Assembly (NCBI GenBank): GCA_009809945.1
Contig: WTPW01000329.1
Span: 102,064-166,063, forward strand
Direction of reading: 5' to 3'
DNA length: 64,000 nucleotides
DNA from: Gigaspora margarita
Taxonomy: Eukaryota; Glomeromycota; Glomeromycetes; Diversisporales; Gigasporaceae
Made by a program: the position numbers and the translations under genes. Below are positions 1 to 12,619 of the stretch, piece after piece (position 1 is the first letter of the stretch; each line of letters opens with the position of its first letter). Below the pieces are notes generated by a model that saw only the letters and a program-made list of their open reading frames with translations, made no database searches and was not told the origin of the DNA.

Positions 1-219
1 AATTTGACTATATTTGATTTGATCAAATTCAAATCTGGCCAAATTTGATTTGATTTGACAAATATTTGATTTGATTTGAAAATTACTATTAAAAATTCAA
101 ATTTAAATCAAATTCAAATCCAAATATTTGAATCAAATCAAATTCAAATCAGGGTCAATTTGATTTGATAAATTTAAATTGATCCAATATTTGATTTGAT
201 TTGAATTTGAGGAACCCTA
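1..219. repeat. Partial small TIR element, right end
   Basis: Low-complexity DNA built from TTTGATTTGA and its complement, closely matching the 3087-3364 element in order and content and ending in a near-identical GGAACCCTA terminus. The left end lies outside the window. Same family as the copy nested in the retrotransposon. Confidence 0.75.
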
Positions 220-840
220 CCAAAATATAATGATGAATTAAGAGGAATAAAATAAATAATCCATATATTCACATTAAATACAAAGCTTTATCAAGCCTCA
301 ATTCACCAAGAATTGAAAAAAAATAATAAAAATAAAAATTCAAGATTCCTGTCTTAATTCAAAATTGGATTAAAAAAATGTAATAATAATTAAAAATTCT
401 AAGCATTATAGCTAAAAAATTAGATAAAAATTCAAAAATATAAATCCAAAAAAAAATAAAGAACCTTTATATGATGAATAAAGAGTTAAAAGATATAAAG
501 AAAATAGCTTTATATATAAAAAATAATATCAATCTAGAAAAAAGATTCTTTTATATTCAATATTATTCAAATATGAATAGCAAAATTGTAAATAGGGCTC
601 ATGTTTCCTAAATATAAAAGAAAATTATAAAATAAAAATAATAAAAAAAATTAAAGAAATTTAAAAAAAAATAAAATATCCATTGATCCAAGCTATTAAA
701 TCCAAAATCAAATCCAAAATCAAATTTTAATTCAAAAGAAAATAATAAAAATAAAAATTTTATAATTATTGAAGAAGAATTTTCAAGATTATAAGTAAAT
801 AAATTTTTATAATTATTTTGTTTAAGAATTAAATATAAAG
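220..840. other. AT-rich DNA without a gene
   Basis: Mostly A/T with short homopolymers. The only open frame, on the minus strand at 608-994, is low-complexity F/N/L/I and has no recognisable domain. I see nothing functional here. Confidence 0.6.
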
Positions 841-1249
841 TCATATTCGCGAATTTTTGGAAGTTACTATTAAAAATTCCAAAAATCTTTAACAGTGAAT
901 AACTTTTGTTCCACTGGTTCGTTTTTGATGAAACAACTACCAAAATGATCAAACCCAAAATCGTTAAAATCCAATCACTGGATCCAGAGATCATTAATGA
1001 TTTGTATCACTTCGGATGTTTAAGGATTGAAAAAACCAATCCTTAAATACCTGAAGTGATACAAATCATTAACGATCTCTGGATCTAGTGATAGGGTTTT
1101 AAAAATTTTGGGTTTATTAGAATCGTCTCATCAATGTGATCATTTTGGTAGTTGTTTCATCAAAAACGAACCAGTGGAAAAAAAGTTATTTATTGTTAAA
1201 GTTTTTTGGAATTTTTAATAGTAAATTTCAAAAATCTGTGGATATGGTT
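841..1249. repeat. Foldback (hairpin) element of about 400 bp
   Basis: The two halves are imperfect inverted copies about a centre near 1040. The left arm reads AAGTTACTATTAAAAATTCC, and its complement appears at 1207-1233. Matching blocks follow inward, including the GTATCACTTC/GAAGTGATAC pair flanking the loop. No coding sequence. Motifs resemble the interior of the 62700-63230 element, so they may share an origin. Confidence 0.8.
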
Positions 1250-1560
1250 ATAAGAATTTGATAAAGTATATTTTGTTTTAAAAGTCTTTTTTGTTTTCTT
1301 TGTTTCCAAAAATAATAAACTTTAGAATTAAAGAAAAAATATTTCAAATAAAAAACTTTTTCTGGAACTGATTATCAAAACAAAAAATTAGGAAAATAAA
1401 CACCATATGTCAAGAGTTTTAATTATTAAACAACCATTAACTGGGCCCTCTGGGCTAATTAGATGAACAACCTGTTCTCCAAAGAATAGCTGACAAGATA
1501 ACTAAAAGGAAAAGACCCATCACCCTTTCCATACTAAGAATTTTTCTTGACTTCCTTGCG

Positions 1561-4026
1561 ATGATATCATACAACCAGAGCACATCAAATGATATAATAC
1601 AGGATATCTATCCTTCCTCTCTAGAAGCTATACAAATTGACACAGTGCACAATGCAACAATATTCCTATTCCCACCGCTTATACATACTAAAGTAACTGC
1701 TAACTTTAACAAAACCGTTCCGCTTGTTCTTGCCTCTAAAATTTTTACAAAATTTTCTTCAAAAAGTGGTAATATGAGCTCACCCCCATCAAACCCACTG
1801 CTGCCATCACCTGATGACCCTGTCAAAACAACTGTGGGAGAAACACAGTCCACTCTAGTACCTGAATCAACCAGATCGATGCTTTTGGATAGCGGAAACC
1901 AATTTACCCTGCTGCACCCACTTAGGGAATCACCTGATTATGACGACATAACAAACGTGGAAAAAATACAGATCACCACCTGAGGACCTGACTCACCATT
2001 TATAGAAAACAACTCAGGAACTGATCACATATTATTGCAAATCCCTACTAGCCCAATAGTTCACCTGACACAATCTTTCTAGCTTTCTGACCCCAACTCT
2101 TGGGCTCTCTCGACCGAATTGATCAGCCAACAATCAGTACAAAACAATGATCTATTGAACTTGAATAAGGATAGAATGGAAACAGAATCCAGCAAAACTA
2201 TAGAATCAACACCTCTTTCACCAAAGCTATTATATAACAAACTATCGTCTGATTGAAAACCTGCCAAACTCTATCAACTATACAGTAAAGCACACACACG
2301 TCAGAAGATTGAAACACCAGATTGGTGCATTGGGCATGCTGAAAGTGAGAGCACGGCAACGCCTACGTCACTTAGATTCAACATTTTGGATCTACGAAAA
2401 GATCATAGCAGCTTTTGACGCTATAGAGAAACTAGAAAAATTCTTGAAACATAAACTAATGACGCACCCAACTGCTCTAAATATACCAATAGCTATAAAC
2501 TCAAAACTAAAATATCTTGACATGGCTTTCTTTCATTCCTTCTCTCGAACAAAGGATACTTAACCCGCACATCAAGTCGAATTCAACACCTTATTTCAAA
2601 TGGCACTTGAAAAATACAAAAGACAACATGATAAGAACTTTATCAACAAAAACAACTAAGTACAAATCCACAGTAAATTAAGAGCAAAACTTGCCATAGA
2701 TTTCATGACCAATGCAGACTTCCTCCTAATGAAACTGCATAACTGCACTAGATTAATATACTATTGTCTCAATTTTGCACAAATCAAACCTGTGATCTCA
2801 TTTGAAATGACTTGTTCTTGCTTACTGAGTGTACACGCAGAATTATTAGAACCTTTACCACTTTCCCCACTGTCAATAGACCATGCTATACACGAATCAC
2901 TCCCATATGCCATCCCTATACAGAATAGGATAAATACCGGACTGGTAGTAACTGCCCTCAGAAAGGTCTTTTTTCGCTTTTGACCAACTACCAGACAACT
3001 ACTTCATCCACATATTACAAGATATTCCAGAAAGCCTCTTAGACCTACATGACTCCTTTCAGAGAATATTTCCAATCAATGAATACTAGGGTTTCGCAAT
3101 TTGATTTGAGCCTCAAATATTTGAATCAAATATTTGATCAAATTCAAATTCAACTATATTTGATTTGATCAAATTCAAACCTGGCCAATTTGATTTGATT
3201 TGACAAATATTTGATTTGATTTAAAAATTACTATTAAAAATTCAAATTCAAATCAAATTCAATCCAAATATTTGAATCAAATCAAATTCAAATCAGGGTC
3301 AATTTGATTTGATCAAATTCAAATTGACCCAATATTTGATTTGATTTGAATTTGAGAAACCCTACTGAACATGCAGCACTAGCAAAACTCTCAACTTACA
3401 GGATGAATCTAAAACAACACTACATATTTGACTAAATTCCTGTCTCATACTTTAACCTACCAAAGGAAAAGGAACATTTCCCGTTTACTTCACAGGACTT
3501 GAATTCTGCAACCCGTCACCTATTTCTCTGTGCGCCTAAAACCGAAGAAGAGTTCAAAAACTTAGTTACAACCCTACGCAAATACTACTCTTTCAAATGA
3601 ATCCCCAAAGACTACTTCTTACAAAAATTAAAACTACCTGCAGACCTACTAAAAATATGCACCAAGAGAACATACAGTTTTCTGATCAATGATGTTCCTA
3701 CGGCTAAAACATTTTTGGCGAAGATAGAACCACTATACAGATTTGGAATCCCTCTTCTGCTTGAATACATAACGGTAAACCCCACTAATAAACTACTATT
3801 ACTGGAAGAACTGACTCATATTACTGCAGTTCACATCAATACACCTATTCACTCACTAAAAATTCTGGTAGAGCCAGCCCGGGCACTTAGGACATATTAC
3901 TTCTTCTACAAAATACCACCTTCATGAATTGAGATACCAGAGAAAATATCAGCACAAAGTGACAAACTGGCCCTATTCACAGACCTATTGACAGCTATTG
4001 ATGCAATCAAACAGATCCTGAATTAA
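1561..4026 (+). pseudogene. Retrotransposon ORF1 protein, broken
   Basis: Reading can be followed from the Met at 1561 through roughly 730 codons to TAA at 4024-4026, but only by accepting internal stops (for example near 1981, 2252, 2560, 2656, 3433, 3598 and 3924), a frame change between about 1983 and 2309, a slip in the T-run near 2970, and a 278-bp inserted element at 3087-3364. After the insertion the frame resumes with EHAALAKLSTYRMNLKQHY. No zinc finger or RRM was recognised. It is called ORF1 from position only: it precedes the endonuclease and belongs to the same unit. Function is presumably RNA binding, by analogy with other LINE ORF1 proteins. Confidence 0.6.
3087..3364. mobile_element. 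Small TIR element nested in ORF1
   Basis: Terminal inverted repeats TAGGGTTTC and GAAACCCTA bound a 278-bp A/T block made of TTTGATTTGA-like and complementary repeats. ORF1 reading continues on both sides, so it was inserted into the retrotransposon. A candidate 8-bp target duplication (ATGAATAC/CTGAACAT) matches at only 5 of 8 positions. The TAGGG-type ends resemble those of two other elements in the window (21883 and 32671) that have good 8-bp duplications. Confidence 0.75.
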
Positions 4027-4129
4027 ATGAATTGTAGTTATCAATCTGAGCATACGAACAAATACAATCCACGGAGTTTTTACTACATAATTATTTCTCA
4101 TTTAACACTCTACTTCTACACTTTATTAC

Positions 4130-7100
4130 CATACCAGACTTACCAGTACCAGAATGGGGCATACTGGATAATTACACTCTATACATATCTGGTGAAAAAC
4201 ACAAAATAATCATCCTATAGATCATAAATGAACAACTAACAAGAACTGTAGATATACTATCTCAGGAACAATCTGACAATATTACTAACCTTAACTTAGA
4301 AATCTCAAATACCTCTTCCCTGGGAACAGAATTACACCAACTAACATTTTACAACAAAGAACTCAATATTGTCATACATAATATCCAAGGCATGTCCAAG
4401 CTTGGAAAGATATATGACTAGATTGATTACTGCCTAGAATCCAATTTCCACATAGTTGCATTAACAGAAATTAAGCTCACCACCGCAAGAGCAGCTAACC
4501 TAACTAACACTCTTTACTATTTCTTCACCTTCAACTTTGAGACACAAAACCTGACTAACATAGGACCCAGCCTTGGCACTGCACTAATAGTGTATAACCA
4601 ACTTCAACTATACATATACAACATTTAAACCCTACCTGGCACAGCAATATATGTAGACTTTTACTTCCCTGACAACAAAATGCACATAATCTCTACCTAC
4701 TTGCCTTCAGCTACAAACCACCCTCAATTAAACCGACAGACACAGGAAAAGGCGATTAGATGGTTTCATGAAGCAAAAAACAGAAACTGGGATGTAATCC
4801 TTTTAGGAGACTTCAATGCAAACATAATCAGAGACAAAAGACTTCCTCTATTCAAAAACCTACAAGCACTAAATGCCATGAGCCTTCTATCCTTTTACCA
4901 CATTTCAGAACCCACTTGGACCAGTTCCACTACTAGTAGCCAGATTGATGTTATCTGGATAACTTCAGAAATGATCAAGATATTGACAAACCAATAATCA
5001 CGGATGCAAAATTTATTACCAACAGTGACCATAAAATCATACAGACTACCTGGCACATCGAAATTCACAAACAAAATGTCTCATGCAACAAAAAAAAAGA
5101 AGCAGAAAATATACCAATACGCTAAAATGACAAAAGAAAACTGGGAAAATTTTGCGACTGAAGTTGATATTGCTTTAATGAATCAAAATCATATATTCAA
5201 AAACAACAATACTTGGAACACATATAGCCTAAATAAAGCTTGGCATATCTGGTCTGCAACTATTAAAAGGATAATAAACAAAAACATTCCTTATATCTTC
5301 ACTAGTTCAAAAAAGTTTAATGGGCTCTTTCTAAAAGCTACTCATTTACATCTAGCTCTAACAGCTATAAACAAATGCCTGCAGCTGCTGACTAGACAAC
5401 CTGCTAACTTCTTCCTGGAAAAATATAACAAATTCCTACACACAGCCTCGACTCTTGCTAATCTAAAAATTACACCCATTTCACCACTGGACATCAACCC
5501 TGCCCCTACTACCATTTTCCAACTAAAACAAATCCGGCACACAATCTGGACCATGTATAACCTAGAAAAACTTCAAGAACAATCCAAAAAAATCGATCAC
5601 TTCATTAATAGAAGATACAACGACTTCAAAGAAAACATTAGCAGGATGATAGTTAGTATTCTTAAGAGAAGACCTGACCCAGTACGCACGAACAAAATAA
5701 TTCTTTCTGACCAAATCATTACTGACAAATTAGAAGTCAAAACACACATTTGCTTCCATTTCATGTCATGGACCAGAAAGAACCTACCTGACTTAACACA
5801 CACACAAGAATGGGCTGACATCTATCTCCCACTAAAAAAAATTGATCCCTTAATTTACAAATCGCTACTACGACCAATTTTACTCACAGAATTGCAGGAA
5901 ACTATAAACAAAGCACCTAAAAACAAAGCTATGGGACCACTCGCTATTGCAAACGAAATCCTCCAACATCTTTCTATTTTGGCTCTAACTTTGTTACTCA
6001 AAATATTTAATAATTGCATCTACCTAAATGAAACGCCAAAACAATGGCTAAAGACAAACATTTGGCCCATTCCCAAAAAACAAGAATATAAATACAATCT
6101 TAGTACGACATGACCCATTACCTTGATAGACCACACTCGTAAATGTTTCACAAAATCCTGACCTCAAGGATGACCACAATTATAATGAGAAATAAAATAC
6201 TCTCACCAATGAACTATGCTGCTTTTCTATATCAGTCTACGATCCAACCTGTATTGCAACTCACACATATCATAGAAGATGCTCTGGCACATAACAAAGA
6301 AATCTGGGCACTCTTACAAGACATGTTGAAAGCTTTTGACTCTGTTCACATCGATATACTGGCGCAAGCACTCTGCTGTATAAAAATTTCAACAACTATA
6401 ATCAACCTTCTCATATACTTATTATCGCACCGTACAAACCAGGTTATTACCGACTATGGCTTTACTGACTCATACCCAGTAATGAATGGTATCGATCAAG
6501 AGGAGACCTTTTTACCTCTACTGTGGAAGATATACTACAACCCTCTTATCTCTACTATGCAAAAAAAATTTACTGGATACTCAAGTACCATTCTTACTAC
6601 CCCGTCTAAAACCATTAATACCTCTGTAATAGCATACATGGACGATACCTTATGGATCGCTCCGGACAAACAAACCCTAACTGATATACTAAGCACTGCT
6701 ACTAGCTTCTACAAGTTAAACAACATAAAAGTTAACCCACTAAATCCTTCTTAATTACTTATTCCTCAACCTCATCATATTTGGTCACTTTCGATAATAC
6801 AGAAATCACTGCTCTATCACATAACATCCCACTAAAGTACCTAGGCACCTGGTTCACTTTAAACAAAATACACAAACAGGTCCAAAAAATTATCATATCA
6901 GAAATCCAAACGAACCTTAAAAAATTACAACTAGCAACAATCATGGAAAAACAAGCAGCCAAATACATCTATAATCATGTTATCTTATCTCGCTTTCAAT
7001 ACCGCATCCTATCTTTGTACCTGAAAACCTGCCAAATAAAACCAATTAATAGGATAATAACAAATATAACTAAACAAAAAGCAAAATTGGCTAAAGGGGT

Positions 7101-9268
7101 TCCTAACTCCTTCATGAATTGTGCATCAATATATGCAATAACCGATATAAAGCAAGTAGAATTAACAACTCTCTTAACTAACCTTCTTTGTGGCCTGAAC
7201 CACATCTCATTTGACAATTCTTACTTAAAAATCCATCTATAGAAAATTCAAAACACTGTTTATATGAACTTATCAATCCTAGAAGAATGTCCAATTATTC
7301 CTTCTTCAGAAAGCCTCACCCATACAAGCCAAGCTATCATGGCAATCCACGAACTAAATATCAAATTTACTAGACCTATAAACGCTTGGCCTATTCCTAC
7401 AAAACTCCTTGGTTCCTCTATTAACCACCTCCTCTATAAATACCACCATAGTATATACCTTAAAAAAAACTTGAACCAACACCATGTAAGCTGCATTGAA
7501 CAATTCTTAGACTCAACAAATACAAAATTAATAGGCTGGAAAGAATTTTACCACAACATTAAGAAGATTCCTTGGGAAAGGACACCCAAATAGTTCTCTA
7601 CTATTCAAAACTTGATCAGTGCTACTACATCACCATCACTGGAGCTTACTGATCCCAACCCCTTCATTACTCCACCATGGCTCCCGAAGAAAAAGGATGG
7701 ATGATAACCTCTCAAATGGAAATCACAAAAATATATAACAATAATAATATACCGCTAATTGGCAAACACTACCTAATCCAACACAACAACACAGTAAAAC
7801 CTTGCTCAGGATGCAAGCTATCATATACAGATACAACACATAGTACTTGTTACATACACCTCGAACAAGAATACATTCACAATATACAAATTGACTGTAA
7901 GCTACATGTACATGCCATCCTGGAAGATATAAAACATTCACTCCAACAACTCAAACGTACAGAGACAATCATCAAACAATCTGCAATTTTACGCGTCTAC
8001 TATCAGCTTTCAAAAACCACCCATAGAAGCATAGAAATTCCTCGTTTCATCAAACTTCAAAAAGAAGAAACTAAAGATGGTCCTAACTGCCTCTTGGAAA
8101 AAATATCAGACCATACCATTACTGTAGCAACTTGTTCAATCATGCCAAATGGAAAACCTATAAGCAGCTTTAGCAAATATTGGCCCTCAAAAATCACTAC
8201 ACTTGTTACTTTACTAATCTTCATCCTTTCTACTACTGACAATCAAGCAAAAATTCAAATAACTACTAACAACCCTTATTTCCAAACACTAATCTCTCAA
8301 ACAATTGACATGCATTTATTATATAACCAACGAATAGACCAAATGCAATAGCTCCTATTACAATGAATAACAAGAGCGATAATAGAAGACCGAGAACTGA
8401 ACATCTTCTTCGATAAAGACAAAAAAATTGCCAATTCGAACCCATCCCATCTCTTGGACATCACACCCCATAACTTCCTATATAATAGATATACCCAACT
8501 ACTAAACTCAACCCCATTATACAACAGCTCAAATCTGCAATAAAACACATACACCAGATTACCAACCTGCTCAAATGGCAAAACCAAGACAGAATCAAAC
8601 TATGGCAATATAGACTGCCTGACATAGACTGGGATGCCACTTTTGCCACCTTATTCTTCAATGACAAACCTAAAGCACTCTATACTTGCCCCACAATATC
8701 CAACCTAAAAAACTTTAAAGTAAAGCTAATTGCTGAAGAATTGTCAACTTTTCTACTCCTCCACTTCCGCAACCCTACAACATACCCAAATTACCTCTGC
8801 CCCAGGTGCTATTCAGCACCAGAAGACTACGCCCATCTCCTAACATGTCTTTATAACCCTGTCAATCTCAAAACAGAATTAAACAGAATCATAACTAGGC
8901 TTGCAGATAAAGAAGAGAAACTACTCATGAACCCAGCTGCCTTCATACAATCCTACTTCGACCTACATATCACTCAGCAAACTCCTATTGGACTCATTAC
9001 AAAACGGACACAAGCTCCTTTTATTACCAAACATCTCAGAAGAAAGTTAACACCAGTGCTTCACCACAACATAGCTGAACTTATCTATAAAGAAATATGG
9101 CTCCCTTCTTATGTGGCATGGTACTCAGAAGTGATGCCTGTACCGCTAGTTATTACTGTCCAACAACTTAAGAAAACCTCTTCCTTAATTCCTTCACAAA
9201 TTGAAACCGCATTATATAAATATATTACCACTAACAATTACTCATCTAATAATATTCTCACAATCTAG
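4130..9268 (+). pseudogene. Retrotransposon ORF2 polyprotein, broken
   Basis: Endonuclease, about 4360-5045: NIQG, LTEIK, LLGDFNA, SQIDVIWIT and, after a frame change near 4990, NSDHKII, the usual APE motif series. The frame shifts again in the A-run near 5090. Reverse transcriptase, about 5800-6760: DMLKAFDSV (motif A), NGIDQEE (motif B, with E where the family has G) and AYMDDTLWIA (YxDD). The thumb and linker run to about 7590. An RNase H-like stretch at about 8040-8350 contains WPSKITTLVTLL and IQITTNNP, where the family's TDS is replaced, so its active site looks lost. CPRCYSAPEDYAHLLTC at about 8798-8850 is the C-terminal zinc-knuckle motif. At least five stops or frameshifts separate these parts. 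Confidence 0.85.
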
Positions 9269-9424
9269 AGGTCTATGACTATTCTAGTAAAGAATTAGGT
9301 CAAGAGTAAAGCAGCTCTTATCTCTACTCTCCTAGATTAGTAAATTCTTGCATGTAACCTTATATGTATAATTAACAAAATCTAATAAAGTATAGAGGAT
9401 AGACCTCTCTTTAAAAAAAAAAAA

Positions 9425-10440
9425 AAGAAAAAATATTTTATTTTTAAAAAAAATTAATTTATAGTTAAAAAGGATTTAATAAAATTTATAAATAAAAATC
9501 ACACTAAAAATAGCAACTCTTTCCAATGATCACTTGGACCAAATTTTTAACAGAAGAAAACAAGAAGTTTTTTGCTGGAGCATTAATAGTATTGCAGGAC
9601 CTACAGTTTTTACAAAGGTCAACTTTACTCTGGGGACTCCTTTGTTATATTCAGTACGCAAGCCAGAAGCAACGTTAGAAGAATGAGTAAAACAGCAGGT
9701 GGCGCTTTAGTAAACACGAAATTTTGGTGGAGTACAAAAAATTCTTCGTTGACGAAGTAACCTGCAAAAAATGAAGGAGAACAGCAAAAAAATGAGTTTT
9801 TTGACCATACACTCCTGTAAATTTTCTACAAGTGGTTCCTTTTTTTCACTTCTCTTGCTCTCCTGCCAACTTCCCAAAATTTTTGACAAAAAGTAGCGAT
9901 TTGGTTTACCCCCATCAGAAGATCAGTATTGTTTACATTTCCAAATTCAGACAGACCAAGTAGAATGCGATTACGTGATATGTCTGTTTACAGATACAGT
10001 TCCGGTGCTACTGTATATGATGCTGCTACATTCAATAGTCAAGGGATATCCGAGGTTGGATGTTCAGTCAGAAGTTGACATAAATTAAGGCGTAGCTTTA
10101 GAATAGAGATATACAATAGTCACATTTGTTATATTGTTACAGTAGGGAGGCCTTCTTGTACTCCTTACTATAACAACGACACGGCTACAGGGATCCTTTA
10201 GCGGTTTATAGCGGTGTCCAAGAGGCAGGTATAATTCCTTAGTCTGTAAGAAATTATACTCTTCTCTGTAGGCAGTTCGTGACAGTATTTAGAGTTAACA
10301 ATAGTTTCTTTATTTAATAATAATAAGCAAGAGGGCTATTCCTAGGTTTCTATTCCCAAGAAATTCCTTTTACAAGATATTTAATGAATATAAAGAGAAG
10401 TGGGTGTCTGAGTCTAATTTGACTAAGGGAAATTCTATGT
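9425..10440. other. Region without a recognised gene
   Basis: Less A/T-rich than its surroundings, with short open stretches but no domain I recognise. It contains one copy (9897-9945) of a roughly 50-bp dispersed motif also seen at 14122-14165 and, inverted, at 41290-41335. Possibly a decayed gene or transposon. Confidence 0.4.
9897..9945 (+). repeat. Dispersed ~50-bp motif, copy 1
   Basis: Reads GTTTACCCCCATCAGAAGAT and continues to CCAAATT. The same order of short blocks (TTACCCC, AAAAGATC, TTTAC, CAAATT) appears at 14122-14165 and, reverse-complemented, at 41290-41335. Confidence 0.5.
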
Positions 10441-10460
10441 CTTTAAATACATTTTAGAAT

Positions 10461-10632
10461 AAGCGTTATAAGCGTTGATTTGCAATGATAAACGTTACAA
10501 TCATTATGAGCGACATAAGCGTTATAAGCGATATAATCATTATAAGCGGTATAAGCGGTATAAGCGTTATAAGCGGTATAAGCGTTATAAGCGGTATAAG
10601 CGTTATAAGCGGTATAAGCGTTATAAGCGATA
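10461..10632. repeat. Minisatellite, 9/18-bp unit
   Basis: Alternating ATAAGCGTT and ATAAGCGGT units give a very regular 18-bp period from about 10535 to 10630, with diverged copies upstream. Confidence 0.95.
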
Positions 10633-11980
10633 TGAACTATTCTAAATGTCTAACTTCTCAATAATAATAACAATGTGAAATACTAAGGATAATAATAATA
10701 AAATAAAAATAATAATAAATAATAAATATTCTAATAACATTAACTACTCGTTCTATAACAATATAATTTTTACTAAACCTAACATGGGTTATAATAGAGT
10801 ATTTTCCTTTTGTTTTTCTTGGTTTGTCTTTTTTTTGTTAGACTAGCCTTCATGTTATACATTGTGGTTTTTTTTCTTTTTTGTTTTCCATTCCATTTTT
10901 CGTTATATTTGTTTTCTTTTTTTTCTATTTCTCGTTTTCTTGGCTTGTGTTCTTTTTTCTTTACCCTTTCCTTTTTTTTGACCTTATTAAATTCCTTGTT
11001 ATGTAAAGGAATACGAAGAAGAGAAGAAGCCATTTTGGTGTAGCACTTAGCCTAGTTTAACATAGCCTCTAGTTTTTAGATTATTCTTCAAATTAGTGCA
11101 GTAGATTGCATTTGGGCACCATCTAAGGGTGGCAGCCAGGTGATGTCAGACTTGCAAATTAGGAGTAAACAGAGTGTGTCATTGTAGCGATATACTTAGT
11201 ATCTTAATAAAGGACTGGCGAAACTGCTTAAGTGAAAAAAAAATATATATATATAAATAAAAATAAAAATATAAAAACAATTGAGAAAATAGCAAGAATG
11301 CTTGCAAGAAACAAGAAAATTAATAATAAAAAGTTAATTAGAGGTATATAAAATTTAAATAAAATAGTATATAGTATGTAATAAATAAGAGGACTTGAAA
11401 AATATATAAAATTAATTTTGTGTAATATTACTTAAAAGCTCAATTATAAAGAATCCAAGTAGTATAATTGCTAGAGCTTGTATAACAATAAAGTAGTATT
11501 TTTGTATAACTCAAAGAAGCTTTGAGAAGGTAGATAAAGAAAATTTTTATAAAGAACAAAATTTGTAAATTATGAATAAAAGAGAAGAAAAGCAAGAAAA
11601 AAAAAGAAAGAAAAGAAAAGAAAGAAGAAAAAAAATTTTAAATAAAGTTTGAAAATCACAAACATAAAGAGTTTTAGGTCCTGTCGTCGTCGCCAAAACT
11701 GTAATATAGTAACTTTTAGACAAGAAACTATATCACTTGACTTAATTTGTAAAAGGATAAGGAATATGAAGATAAAGAGAAAATTAAACAAGAAAATAAA
11801 AGAATAGAGTATAAAGATAAAAGATTTATAGTCAAAGGATGATATCAATTTATTAGATATAATATTTTTAAGTACAAATATTTTTATAAAGAAAAAGAAG
11901 TAAAGAACAGAACCTGCTTTGCCTTGGAAAAAAAGACAGGGTTTATATATCTGTAAAAACTTATGATTTTCATAATAGCT
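10633..11980. other. AT-rich and pyrimidine-rich DNA without a gene
   Basis: 10790-11030 is a strand-asymmetric T/C-rich tract whose open frames on both strands are low complexity. At 11060-11240 there is a more balanced stretch ending in AATAAAGGAC and an A-run, which could be the 3' end of a short retroposed transcript. 11570-11650 is an A/G-rich tract. No gene recognised. Confidence 0.5.
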
Positions 11981-12151
11981 AACTATGATAGTGGTCTAAC
12001 TAAGGTAGTAAACTATGATAGTGAACTATAATAGTGGACTATGATAGTGGACTATGATAGTGAACTATGATAGTGAACTAAGATAGTGGACTAAGATAGT
12101 GAACTATGATAGTGGACTAAGATAGTGAACTAAGATAATGAACTAAGATAA
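11981..12151. repeat. Minisatellite, 13-bp unit
   Basis: About a dozen tandem copies of GAACTATGATAGT, alternating with GGACTAAGATAGT variants. Confidence 0.95.
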
Positions 12152-12230
12152 GTTATCATATAAACTGTAGCAAAATTACCTTCTTTTTAAGAATTGAGAA
12201 AAGTTTTTTTACTAAAACTAATACTATATT

Positions 12231-12360
12231 CCTCCGAAAATAAGCACCCTTTTTTACTATAGGGGTGCTTATTTTCGGGTATAATTTCAACCAATAATTC
12301 AAATAATTTGATATTTAGTTGCTTATTTCTATTATATAAGGGGTGCTTATTTTCAGGTAT
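12231..12360. repeat. Small inverted-repeat element (AATAAGCACCC type)
   Basis: CCGAAAATAAGCACCC at 12234-12249 is answered by GGGTGCTTATTTTCGGG near 12263 and again by GGGTGCTTATTTTCAGG near 12341. The ends are close to those of the AAAATAAGCTACC family at 17100-17645 and 47418-47725. Confidence 0.65.
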
Positions 12361-12619
12361 ACAGTCACCCCTGGCTATAGTCACACTAACTATAGTCACA
12401 ACCTCAATAAAATCACACAATTTTTTAACCCCATTTTTTTTTATATTTAATTTCCCTATTTATAGTCACATTAATATAACAATCACTATCACATCTTTTT
12501 TTAAATCCCATTTAATAGTAGCCATATATAATTTTCCCTGAATATAATCACAAATACAATAAAATAAAATTGAATTCTAGTTCGAATTTAATGGCAAGCA
12601 ATATAATAATATTATAAAA

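Larger units (their letters stand above)
1441..9424 (+). mobile_element. Inactive non-LTR (LINE-type) retrotransposon
   Basis: About 8 kb, with broken reading frames on the plus strand. In order they show an ORF1 protein, an APE-type endonuclease, a reverse transcriptase with the YMDD box, an RNase H-like region and a C-terminal zinc-knuckle-like motif. The element ends in AATAAAG followed by a poly(A) run at 9413-9424, as expected for target-primed reverse transcription. There is no LTR. The 5' end is not defined; it lies between the hairpin ending at 1249 and the first coding frame at 1561, and I found no target duplication. Many stops and several frameshifts at homopolymers show it is dead. 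The domain order (APE, RT, RNase H, C-terminal CCHC) fits I- or Tad-like clades. Confidence 0.88.

Noticed and set aside
608..994. 128-residue open frame on the minus strand
   Set aside because: Only low-complexity F, N, L and I, overlaps the foldback element, no domain.
10779..11043. Overlapping open frames on both strands (K-rich and F-rich)
   Set aside because: They are the two readings of one T/C-rich tract, without domain or start context.
12001..12151. CRISPR-like array
   Set aside because: Units are contiguous with no unique spacers; a minisatellite in a eukaryote.
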